Source: G963677085 sp963677085
GTDB lineage: Bacteria; Planctomycetota; Planctomycetia; Pirellulales; Thermoguttaceae
Length of the DNA: 64,000 nucleotides
Direction of reading: 5' to 3'
NCBI GenBank assembly: GCA_963677085.2
Contig: CAXXFH010000004.1
Coordinates: 1,240,001 to 1,304,000 of the forward strand
Both the position numbers and the translations under genes were made by a program. Under the pieces are notes generated by a model. The model was not told the DNA's origin, did no database searches, and saw nothing but the letters and a program-made list of their open reading frames with translations. Below, piece after piece: positions 26,110-34,204 of the stretch (the stretch's first letter is position 1; the number at the start of each line of letters is the position of its first letter).

Positions 26110-26358
26110 TTAGGACTCATTCCCCGCCACCGCTTTTTCGATATGGTCGATCGCCTGACCAACCGTTTGAATCTTTTCCGCGGCATCGTCGGGAATGTTG
26201 ATATCAAATTCTTCCTCAAGCTCCATGACCAACTCGACGGTATCCAATGAGTCGGCCCCCAGATCGTTCACGAACGACGTTTCGCGACTGATCTGGTCCT
26301 TGCTCACGCCAAGCTGCTCGGCAACGATATCTACAACGCGTTCTTCAACTGAGGCCAC
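26110..26358 (-). CDS. acpP: Acyl carrier protein (second copy)
   Basis: An 82-residue ACP with phosphopantetheine attachment Ser37 in DLGADSLD and the acidic helix II (VELVMELEEEFDINIP). It carries the growing acyl chain for the Fab enzymes. It lies directly upstream of fabF and 190 bases downstream of a paralogue about three quarters identical. Confidence 0.96.
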   Translation of the reverse strand: MASVEERVVDIVAEQLGVSKDQISRETSFVNDLGADSLDTVELVMELEEEFDINIPDDAAEKIQTVGQAIDHIEKAVAGNES

Positions 26359-26548
26359 CTTGACGGTCCTCCTGCATTACTACACTTGCCAACACGATAC
26401 CCCCGAGGACATCGCGGCGAAGTCGACCACCAAAAACTGCCGGCGTCACGAAGCACCCCGCCTAGGGCACTCAACCCACCGGCCGCAGAGATTGCTTACG
26501 CCCGGACTCGAAAACAAGCCGGGCTCGATATTAAGATTAGCGACGAGC

Positions 26549-26806
26549 CTACGCTGCCGAAGCTTCGCTTTCGCCTTCATGCTTCTCGACATAGTCGATC
26601 GCCTGGCCGACGGTGCGAATCTCTTCCGCAGCCTCGTCAGGAATGTTGATGTCGAACTCTTCTTCGAGCCCCATCACCAACTCGACAATATCCAGCGAAT
26701 CGGCCCCCAGGTCGTTTTCAAACGAACTTTCGCGGGTAACAGTTTCCTTGCTAACACCCAATTGCTCGGAAACGATATTGATCAAACGTTCTTCAACTGA
26801 AGCCAC
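26549..26806 (-). CDS. acpP: Acyl carrier protein (first copy, longer C-terminus)
   Basis: An 85-residue ACP with the same DLGADSLD attachment motif and helix II as the next gene, and an extended Glu/Ala/Ser-rich C-terminus. Differences are concentrated in helix I and the C-terminal tail. Two intact ACP genes side by side suggest a tandem duplication, perhaps with different partner enzymes. Upstream bases aggaggaacctaag give a strong ribosome-binding site. Confidence 0.95.
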   Translation of the reverse strand: MASVEERLINIVSEQLGVSKETVTRESSFENDLGADSLDIVELVMGLEEEFDINIPDEAAEEIRTVGQAIDYVEKHEGESEASAA

Positions 26807-26982
26807 TTAGGTTCCTCCTGACACCTCAGCCCACACGGGGAAAACCCCGCGACTGCCCCGCCCTACACACGAGCAAGGGTTCCAAATGGTTCTATAACTT
26901 TGCCACAACACCCCACAAGGTATAGCGACTTTCCGTTTTCGTGTCTATAGGTCCTCAACGCGTTTTAGGGAACCTGCGCACC

Positions 26983-27753
26983 TTATGCGGTCAGGCCCCC
27001 GTCCACGGTCAATACGTGCCCGGTAATAAAACCGGCGGCCTCACTGGCCAGATACAACACGGCATCAGCCACATCCTGAGGATTGCCGAGGCGCCCCAGC
27101 GGAATCTGGGCCCGAACCTGTTCGAGGATCTCGTCACCGAGCTTGGCCGTCATGTCGGTGGCGATGAAGCCCGGGGCCACGGCATTGACCGTGATATTTC
27201 GTCCCGCCAACTCCTTCGACACCGTTCGGGTTAGCCCGATGACACCCGCCTTCGACGCGGAATAGTTCGCTTGGCCCGCGTTACCCATCAATCCCGAGAC
27301 GCTAGCGATATTAATAATTCGCCCTCGACGCCCCTTCATCATCGGCTTCGCAGCGGCTCGGGTGAACAAAAACGTGCCGCGCAAATTGATATTGATGACC
27401 GAATCCCACTGGTCATCCTTCATCCGCATAACCATCGTGTCCCGAGTGATCCCCGCGTTGTTCACCAGAATATCCAATTTACCCCACTTGCCGACCACCC
27501 CCTTGACCGCCTCCCCCACCGCACTGCTGTCGGTGACATCACAGGCCACGGCCTCGGCCTCACCCCCGGCCGATTTGATCGCAGCAACCGTATCGGCCAG
27601 CGCCTCCGCGTTCACGTCGACACAGGCCACTTTGGCCCCGGCGGCGGCCAGCGATTCGGCAATCTCCCGCCCCAGTCCTCGCGCGGCACCCGTGACAATC
27701 GCCACTTGATCGGTCAAATTGGTCGAGATGCGTTGCTTGCGTTGTTCCGTCAT
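26983..27753 (-). CDS. fabG: 3-oxoacyl-[acyl-carrier-protein] reductase
   Basis: A 256-residue short-chain dehydrogenase with TGAARGLG cofactor loop (21-28), NNAG (98-101), and catalytic Ser151, Tyr164 and Lys168 in NIASVSGLMGNAGQANYSASK. The C-terminal ITGHVLTVDGG is standard. It reduces 3-oxoacyl-ACP with NADPH. The first 14 residues extend beyond the usual start. Position between fabD and acp supports FabG over other SDR enzymes. Confidence 0.95.
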   Translation of the reverse strand: MTEQRKQRISTNLTDQVAIVTGAARGLGREIAESLAAAGAKVACVDVNAEALADTVAAIKSAGGEAEAVACDVTDSSAVGEAVKGVVGKWGKLDILVNNAGITRDTMVMRMKDDQWDSVININLRGTFLFTRAAAKPMMKGRRGRIINIASVSGLMGNAGQANYSASKAGVIGLTRTVSKELAGRNITVNAVAPGFIATDMTAKLGDEILEQVRAQIPLGRLGNPQDVADAVLYLASEAAGFITGHVLTVDGGLTA

Positions 27754-27966
27754 GGCAAGTCCTTCGTCAAAAGATGCCTTCGTATCACAAACCTGAAAAA
27801 GTTTGTTTTCTGAGCAAGAATTTCAGTGTGAGCGAGTTCCGGCCTCGGTGCCACTAACTGCGAAGATCGTAAAGTTTTCGAAAAAGATTAGCGACCAACG
27901 GGAGCGGATTCTCGCCTGGGTGCGGTAGCACCGTTGGATTGGCGGCCCTGCCGCCTCGTGCTTCGT

Positions 27967-28875
27967 CTACGTTCCCACGCTTTGACACGCCGTCTTGCGA
28001 TCGATGCGCCGCAACAACCCCCGCAGCACCCGTCCTGGCCCTACTTCGTAAAACTGGTCGAAGCCCTTGGCCAACAGGTATCGCATCGAGTCTTCCCATT
28101 GCACCGGACTGACGACCTGCCGGATCAATAGCTGGCGGATTTCCTCGGGATCGTCGTGCGGCTGGGCATCGACATTGGAAACCACCGGGATTTTCGGCTT
28201 CTGCATGGGCACGTCGGCCAGTGCGGCAGCCAACTGCTCCACGGCAGGTTGCATGATTTCGGTGTGGAAAGCTCCGGCCACGGCCAGGGGAACTGCCTTC
28301 ATGGCTCCCGCCGGCTCGGCCATTTCGGCCACCGCCTCGCAAGCCGCGTTGGTCCCGGAAACGGCAATGTTACCAGGGCAAAGCAAATTGGCGATTTCAA
28401 GGATTTCGTCCTGGCGTGCCTTCTCGCAAAGGGCCTCGACCTCGACCCGCTCCAGCCCCAGAATGCTTACCATCCCGCTGGGGGTCGCGTCGGCGGCTTC
28501 TTGCATGGCGGCCCCACGTTTCTGGACGAGCCGCAAGCCGTCCTCGAATTCCATCACCCCGGCGAAAACCATGGCAGTGTATTCACCAAGGCTTAGCCCG
28601 GCCGCGGCCTCGCAGGCGAGCACCACCTCGGGCGATTCGGCCCGAAGAGACTCCAACGCCGCCAGGCTGGTCGTGAACAGGGCTGGCTGACTGTACACGG
28701 TGGAATCGAGCTGCTCGGCCGGCCCTTCGAAACAAAGCTTGGCCAAGTCGTAGCCCAATATTTCTCCGGCACGATCATATAACTGCCGCGCAGCCGGCAC
28801 CGATTCGGCCAGGCGCTGCCCCATGCCAACAGTCTGCGCCCCTTGCCCGGGAAAGAGAAATGCAATCCGGCTCAC
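27967..28875 (-). CDS. fabD: Malonyl-CoA:ACP transacylase
   Basis: A 302-residue enzyme with FPGQGAQ at 8-14, the nucleophile Ser95 in GLSLGEY, Arg120, and His204 in GAFHTEIM. It loads malonate onto ACP. It lies 40 bases downstream of rpmF and begins the fab genes of the operon. Confidence 0.96.
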   Translation of the reverse strand: MSRIAFLFPGQGAQTVGMGQRLAESVPAARQLYDRAGEILGYDLAKLCFEGPAEQLDSTVYSQPALFTTSLAALESLRAESPEVVLACEAAAGLSLGEYTAMVFAGVMEFEDGLRLVQKRGAAMQEAADATPSGMVSILGLERVEVEALCEKARQDEILEIANLLCPGNIAVSGTNAACEAVAEMAEPAGAMKAVPLAVAGAFHTEIMQPAVEQLAAALADVPMQKPKIPVVSNVDAQPHDDPEEIRQLLIRQVVSPVQWEDSMRYLLAKGFDQFYEVGPGRVLRGLLRRIDRKTACQSVGT

Positions 28876-28915
28876 GGTCGAATCCCCTTCTGTCTACACA
28901 CGGTAGGTTGTCGGC

Positions 28916-29092
28916 CTACTCGGTCTCGACGACGGTACGACCCATATAATGGCCGCACTTCGGACAGACCACGTGCGTGGGTGTGGCGTTGCTACACTGC
29001 GGGCAATACGCGATTTGACGAGGCTTCTTGGCATCGTGCGAACGCCGCTTGCCCGAACGTGAATTGGAGTGTTTTCGTTTTGGTACGGCCAT
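28916..29092 (-). CDS. rpmF: Ribosomal protein L32
   Basis: A 58-residue protein found by reading the minus strand: MAVPKRKHSNSRSGKRRS at the start, then a zinc-binding CPQC ... CPKC pair and a GRTVVETE end. Length and pattern match bacterial L32 with zinc-coordinating cysteines. In many bacteria rpmF heads the plsX-fabH-fabD operon; here it is followed directly by fabD, with plsX and fabH absent. Confidence 0.95.
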   Translation of the reverse strand: MAVPKRKHSNSRSGKRRSHDAKKPRQIAYCPQCSNATPTHVVCPKCGHYMGRTVVETE

Positions 29093-29300
29093 CGGTCTTC
29101 ATCCCCTGGTCACCAGCGGAGAGCACTCCTCTTGGAGCGCATCTTCCAGTCAGCAAAGAATTACGTAATTTAGGTGTGGCGGTGCCTGTTGTCAATGGCG
29201 TCGCCACCGGTTTACCCCGCCAAACGAGGTAATACACGCGACATTCCGAGCTTCGTACGCGGCCTTTACGCGGCCAAACCCCACCCAAGAGTGGGTTTCG

Positions 29301-31877
29301 TCACCGAGGACCGCCGATTCGGCGAATTGCCGAGCGAATGAAGCGATGAGGAAACAGGATACTCGCGGAGTTGAGCTTCTCGGCCCGTTGTAGCAGTGGC
29401 CCACGATGCTCTTGGGACATATCGGCTAGAAGCACCAGAACCGGCAGCAAAAATTCACGAGGAAGCGTGACATTGTCGAGATCCTGCAGGTCCCAACCCT
29501 CTTGGCTCCGCAGCAGGGCGGCCGCCTTTCGGTCGTCGGCGTCACCGACCTCGAGCTGAACGATTGTCTTCTCGCGCCACGCGTCGGCCTTTTTCGTGTT
29601 GCCTTTCTGCCGCCAGGCAAGACTCATCAGGGCAGCCTGGTAAAAATCGACCAACTCGGGCTGCGACTCCAACAGCGTCTCCGCTCGGTCAGGATAGCCC
29701 AATTCATGTTGCGCTAAGACTACCCACTCCGCCGAGTCGGTTATGCTGCGAATCTCCTGGGCGTTATGCAAAAAGGCCCGCATATCGCCGAAAAGGTAAT
29801 GATAGGCAAGCGAACTATATACCCCCAGATGGAAAGGGTCTCCCGCTTGCTTCACCTGCCGCTGATACTCGAGATACACGGTATGAGCCTTCGGCTGCCG
29901 AGCATCGGCGAAAAGGATCGCAAGCAGTTTTTGATGTAAGCTCACATCAAGCGGGGCTTCGATTTGTGCGTTTCGAATCTCCGCCTCCAATTCCGCGTAC
30001 TCACCCAAAGCGAACCGAACACCGTAGAACAAGCCGGCCATCGCCATATTCTCAGGGCAAAGCCGGCACGCTTCGGCACAAAGCGGACGCGCCTCGGCAA
30101 GTTCACCCCAAGCAACCCGATGATACGCGAGGGCATATTTCGGATACGCGTTTTTGGGATCGGCCTCGATCGCTCGTTCAAAGAACCGGTTGCCGTCACG
30201 GGCAATCGGACACAATCGTCCCCGCAGATATAATAAAGCTGAGTTGCCGGGTTCAGCGGCCAGCATCTCATCGTATTGCCTGCCCATCGCGTCGGTTCGC
30301 CCCTCGGTCTCTCCCAACTCCTGATAGTAGCGGTGCCAATCGACAGCAACCGGTCTGCACGACAACCCCGCTTCAAGAAACGCTAAGCAGCGTTTTTCCT
30401 GATGTTTGCCAACCGCCAGGGTGTAATAGAGTGTCAAAAGATTGTCGTCGTTCGGATGGAGCGCCAATTGTTGCTCCGCGAAATCGAGCAAACGCTCGGC
30501 GGAAGTCCCCTCGGGAAATCCCTGCAGGATCTGCGAGGGCGGGAAATTCAACACTTCAAGGCGAGTCTTCGTCGCCCGACTGCCGTGCCCGGACAACTTC
30601 TCTGGAAATTCCTGAAATGGGTAGTCGATGTTTCGGAACACCCAAAATGATCGGCCGAAATGAATGCGATAGGGGTTGCACGTGTTCGGATCGGGATTCT
30701 CGCAATACTCTGCCTTCTCCCAGATAAGCGTTGCCGCCGAGCCCGGATTAAGCACGAAGACCGACTTGCTCCCCAAACGCCCGAAGAAACCGTTCTCGAT
30801 CTCGAAGTCGATCACCTCTCGCTCGGCTTTAGCTCGACGTCTGGCAACCTGGCCGTCGACAACTCGCTCGACGGTCGCTTGGTGCTTACCCTCCGCAACA
30901 AAGACCGTCACACGTTGGCCAGCCACCACTTCCTCGGGCGAGCGCCCGTCGATAGCCACCCGCACCGGTACGTCGAAACCATTGACGACATGCAACCGCT
31001 GAGTCCTCGCACCATACCAACTGATCCCAAACACGGCGAAGATGATTAGTGCCACAATCGCCAGCGCGATTCCAATACCACGAAAATTCCACGGCACATG
31101 GGGCAGCATGGTGTCGGGATGCCCCAAGATTTTTTCCGAGCGGGTAACTCGCCGGCGAAACGCCCGATCGCGAGCCAACGCGGGATTGTCGGCGAGGATC
31201 ACCCGGTGCAACTCCGAGGCCTCGGCATGATCGCCACGGTCCTGGTAAGCATCGGCCAACAGTGACAACAGAACCGTGTCCTTCTCGGCTCCCGGCTTCA
31301 TCATAAATGCCAGCGTCTGCCGGGCTTCGTCTAGCTGGCCTTCTTCGAGCAAGCGTATCGCTTCCGCCCGGCGAGTCATCGAATTATTGGGGTCGAGTTC
31401 AAAGGCCTTCTGAAAACACGCATCGGCTTTGCCCATAAACCCCTGACTCGCTTGCCAAGCTCCCAACTGGAGTTGAACTTCGGCGTTGTCGGGAAAATCC
31501 CGGGCAAGGATCTCCGCTAGTTGCGATGCCTGCTCGTTACGCCCAAACGCCCCCAGTGTTCCCAACAGTTGCACGGCCGCCTCGGCATCGTTCGGATGCC
31601 GGCGGAATTTTTCCATGGCCGCTTTGATCGTGTCCTCCTCCGCTCGATGCCATTCGCCAAGCGGCACCACCTGGTGCCCTGTGCACACCCGGCAATGACC
31701 GAGAATCTGCTTCCATCCCAAGGGGATCAATGGAATGTAGAGGATCGTGAACCACAACCGGGTCTCGTAGGTCTCCAATTGTGTTTCGTGGCCGCAGAAC
31801 TCGCAGACCCCTGGCTCGCGCCGGAAGTTCCTCTTGCCGTAATACATGGTGCCGATGCCATTGATTGTCGTGGGCAT
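29301..31877 (-). CDS. Zinc-ribbon, single-pass membrane TPR protein
   Basis: An 858-residue protein starting at 31877, where GAGGAG precedes the ATG; a longer frame to 31916 lacks this. The N-terminus holds a CEFCGH ... CRVCTGH zinc-ribbon-like pair around a hydrophobic patch (WFTILYIPLIPLGW). TPR helices follow to about 250, then a membrane segment (LAIVALIIFAVFGISW) near 265-285, a beta-rich stretch with RVAIDGRSPEEVVAGQRVTVFV, and a second long TPR array to the end. Probably a membrane-tethered scaffold. No enzyme motif is seen. It is the gene upstream of rpmF, with 208 bases between. Confidence 0.8.
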   Translation of the reverse strand: MPTTINGIGTMYYGKRNFRREPGVCEFCGHETQLETYETRLWFTILYIPLIPLGWKQILGHCRVCTGHQVVPLGEWHRAEEDTIKAAMEKFRRHPNDAEAAVQLLGTLGAFGRNEQASQLAEILARDFPDNAEVQLQLGAWQASQGFMGKADACFQKAFELDPNNSMTRRAEAIRLLEEGQLDEARQTLAFMMKPGAEKDTVLLSLLADAYQDRGDHAEASELHRVILADNPALARDRAFRRRVTRSEKILGHPDTMLPHVPWNFRGIGIALAIVALIIFAVFGISWYGARTQRLHVVNGFDVPVRVAIDGRSPEEVVAGQRVTVFVAEGKHQATVERVVDGQVARRRAKAEREVIDFEIENGFFGRLGSKSVFVLNPGSAATLIWEKAEYCENPDPNTCNPYRIHFGRSFWVFRNIDYPFQEFPEKLSGHGSRATKTRLEVLNFPPSQILQGFPEGTSAERLLDFAEQQLALHPNDDNLLTLYYTLAVGKHQEKRCLAFLEAGLSCRPVAVDWHRYYQELGETEGRTDAMGRQYDEMLAAEPGNSALLYLRGRLCPIARDGNRFFERAIEADPKNAYPKYALAYHRVAWGELAEARPLCAEACRLCPENMAMAGLFYGVRFALGEYAELEAEIRNAQIEAPLDVSLHQKLLAILFADARQPKAHTVYLEYQRQVKQAGDPFHLGVYSSLAYHYLFGDMRAFLHNAQEIRSITDSAEWVVLAQHELGYPDRAETLLESQPELVDFYQAALMSLAWRQKGNTKKADAWREKTIVQLEVGDADDRKAAALLRSQEGWDLQDLDNVTLPREFLLPVLVLLADMSQEHRGPLLQRAEKLNSASILFPHRFIRSAIRRIGGPR

Positions 31878-32319
31878 TAGCGATCTCCTCGACCAAACAT
31901 TGTCACGCAACCCCAAACTGCTTCCACACTACCACCCAGCTCGCGAGATATCATCATCCCCCCATAGGATAGTCGACAGTTTCTCCCATGAACAGCAGAT
32001 GTTCCCGTCCTTATTGAATTGAGGCCTGCATAGCCAATGAGCAGAAGGCGACCAACGGGAGCCTGGGTTTCCAGGCGTTCGGCTTTCCGAAGCGATCATT
32101 ATTAATGCAGGTACCAATAATCTCGCACTTATTGGTTCCTGGTTTGATTGTGGAACACTTCATAGCGTTCCGGCCCGGAAAACCGGGCTCCCGCTGGTCG
32201 CCCGCGTTCCACAAGCAATGCAGGACGCAATAAAATCCCATTGTCGAACCCGAACGACTCCGATAAGGTGGCACCCAACAACCGTGCTCCGTCCGACTTT
32301 CCTCGATGAAAACCAAACC
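31878..32319. other. 442-bp divergent intergenic region containing a MITE-like repeat
   Basis: Between the zinc-ribbon/TPR gene and the HD-domain gene. Besides the 102-bp element at 32019-32120, a related fragment in inverted orientation lies near 32163-32205 (gggctcccgctggtcgccc). An open frame to 32538 on the minus strand arises from these repeats and is not accepted as a gene. Confidence 0.7.
32019..32120 (+). mobile_element. MITE-like dispersed element, copy 1
   Basis: About 102 bp beginning attgaggcctgcat and ending atgcaggtaccaat plus aa, an imperfect 14-bp terminal inverted repeat. A second copy with about 85-90 percent identity by eye lies at 41388-41490 in the same orientation. No coding sequence; a transposase is not in the window. 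Confidence 0.7.
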
Positions 32320-32916
32320 ATGTCCGACCCCAACCGACTCCGGCAGCAACTCGATTTCATGCGCGAAATCGACAAGGTGAAGAGCGTTTTCCGACGCAAC
32401 TACCTCTTCGACGGCTCGCGACTGGAAAACGATGCCGAGCATTCCTGGCACCTCGCCGTCATGGCCGTCTTGTTTTTGGAGCACGCCGATCCGCCCGAGG
32501 TGGATCTGCTTCGGGTAATAAAAATGGTGCTGATCCACGACCTGGTCGAGATCGATGCCGGCGACACCTACGCCTACGACACGGAAGCACTTGTGGACCA
32601 GACCGAAAGGGAAAATCGGGCAGCCGACCGGATTTTCGGGATGCTTCCAGCGGACCAGCGGCAGGAATTCCGAGCACTATGGGAAGAATTCGACGCCCGG
32701 CACACCCCCGACGCCCGCTATGCGGCCGCCCTGGACCGCCTGCAACCGATGATGCACAACTACTTCACCGACGGGCGTGTCTGGATACAAAACGGAATTA
32801 CGGCCGAACAGGTAATCGCCCGTTGCAGCCCGATTGCCAACGGATCGCCGGTGCTTTGGGAGTATGCCGAGGGCCTCATTCGCGATGCAGTCGCCCGGGG
32901 ATATCTGAAAGGGTAA
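32320..32916 (+). CDS. HD-domain phosphohydrolase, YfbR/HDDC2-like
   Basis: A 198-residue protein starting at 32320. Metal-binding HD residues are His41 (AEHSWHLA), His73-Asp74 (LIHDLVEIDAGD) and a later Asp in the C-terminal half. Length and the AEHSWH ... HDLVEIDAGD signature match the HD_3 family, which includes E. coli YfbR (5'-deoxynucleotidase) and human HDDC2. A nucleotide monophosphatase role is likely; substrate not determined. It has its own promoter region and no operon partner. Confidence 0.88.
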   Translation: MSDPNRLRQQLDFMREIDKVKSVFRRNYLFDGSRLENDAEHSWHLAVMAVLFLEHADPPEVDLLRVIKMVLIHDLVEIDAGDTYAYDTEALVDQTERENRAADRIFGMLPADQRQEFRALWEEFDARHTPDARYAAALDRLQPMMHNYFTDGRVWIQNGITAEQVIARCSPIANGSPVLWEYAEGLIRDAVARGYLKG

Positions 32917-33302
32917 AAAACGATGGACAACGTCGCGGCAGCCTTTTCGCAACCGCTACGATCGTCACCATCCACAAACCTATACCCGCCGGCCAGGGAC
33001 CGCCCGGTTGCCGAAAGTCAACTTGGCGGGAATCCCGGCTTTTGAATCTAACGTGTATTTGGTAAAGCGTTTAGCGACGGTGGAACTCGTCGAACGCTGA
33101 AAAATGTTGCCAAAACACCACCTGAACGTTTGCCTTGCACCGATTCACAGGCAATGTTTTCCTGGACCCCTATCGGCCGAAGAATACCCTGGCCGATGCC
33201 GCACCCACCACTTCCCGCCCAGCCACACGCCTCCCGCGGTGCGGAACTGCACGATTGTCTGCGAATTACCCGCACAATTTTCCTGACAAAAGGAGTGTCA
33301 CC
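32917..33302. other. 386-bp intergenic region, nothing recognised
   Basis: Contains only the leader and probable promoter of the Cys-rich protein gene. No repeat, hairpin or reading frame stands out. Confidence 0.5.
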
Positions 33303-33812
33303 ATGCTAAGGATGTATGGCTTCGGCACAGTATTGGTGCTTTGCATGTTAGCCAACACCACGTTTGCCGCCGGCCCGGCATGTGCCGGCTGCGAACAATT
33401 CAACACGCTGGGTGCCCCGGCATGTTGTTGTTCCTCGTACGACTTAGCGCCCGGCTGTTGTGAATTCGCCCCCACAGGCTGCGAAAACGCCTGGGCCGGC
33501 TATTGCGAGAGTCGCGCACGCTGCAACGCCTTTCGGGCCAAAGTGGGCACCGGCTACTATTGCCGCGGCTGTCGCTGCGACGCGGGAATACCCTGTGGCG
33601 CAAGCTATAGCCAGCTAGGAACCTGCTCGGCAGGGTGCAGCGACTGCATGCCCGTCGATTCATCGACGACGTCGGTCGAACAGCTTCACCAGGATCCCCG
33701 TCCGGTGGCACCGGCACCGCGGGTAAAGCAACCGAAACCGCCCACGCCTCCCGCACCGCCGGCGGCCAAAAACGCGAGTAACCCTTTTCAACGGTTGCTG
33801 CGGCCCTGGTGA
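33303..33812 (+). CDS. Small secreted cysteine-rich protein with a Pro-rich tail
   Basis: A 169-residue protein with strong AGGAG ribosome-binding site and a signal peptide (FGTVLVLCMLANTTFA). The mature part packs 17 cysteines into about 85 residues, in pairs and runs (ACCCSS, GCCEF, RGCRCD), without haem or ferredoxin spacing. It ends in a Pro/Lys-rich segment and NPFQRLLRPW. Disulfide-stabilised or metal-binding in the periplasm or outside the cell is the natural inference. No family recognised; Cys-rich exported proteins are known in Planctomycetes. It is followed by a strong terminator. Confidence 0.75.
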   Translation: MLRMYGFGTVLVLCMLANTTFAAGPACAGCEQFNTLGAPACCCSSYDLAPGCCEFAPTGCENAWAGYCESRARCNAFRAKVGTGYYCRGCRCDAGIPCGASYSQLGTCSAGCSDCMPVDSSTTSVEQLHQDPRPVAPAPRVKQPKPPTPPAPPAAKNASNPFQRLLRPW

Positions 33813-33975
33813 ACCAACCGGGGGGCATGTGCAAGCAGTACTATCGCTACGACGGCTTCCCCGGGGAAGATCCGGATAAATGGAAAAATCGTCTCCAGGA
33901 ATTCCAGCGATTACGCCGATCTAAAAACCATAGACCTGCCGGGAGGGCGGGACACATGTTGTCCCGTTTCAGGAT

Positions 33976-34021
33976 AAAGATCATGGTAATGACGACGGAT
34001 CGCTTACCATGATCTTTTTTT
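33976..34021 (+). terminator. Intrinsic terminator after the Cys-rich protein gene
   Basis: aagatcatggtaa and ttaccatgatctt form a 13-bp perfect stem with a 14-base loop, followed by a T-run. About 165 bases after the stop codon. Confidence 0.9.
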
Positions 34022-34117
34022 GCGCGCCGATAGCCCACACCTTTCAGAAAGAACGTAATCGTTCACGGTGAGATTTCTCGTTGCCATGCTTCGCGTGGGA
34101 ACCAGGGAAGCTTCTCC

Positions 34118-34171
34118 CCAAAAAACAGGCGACTCCGGCAGCAGCCTGTGCTACCGGAGTCGCTTCTTTTT
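34118..34171. terminator. Bidirectional terminator
   Basis: gcgactccgg and ccggagtcgc form a 10-bp stem. A T-rich tract follows on the plus strand and six A precede it, giving TTTTTT on the minus strand. It can stop transcription of the minus-strand TPR gene and back up the plus-strand terminator just upstream. Confidence 0.85.
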
Positions 34172-34204
34172 GTTCGTCGACCGAAGGTCGTATCGTTTGG
34201 CGAG

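Noticed and set aside
32011..32538. 175-codon minus-strand frame
   Set aside because: Overlaps the HD-domain gene and the MITE-like element; similarity to the frame at 41386 is from the repeat itself.
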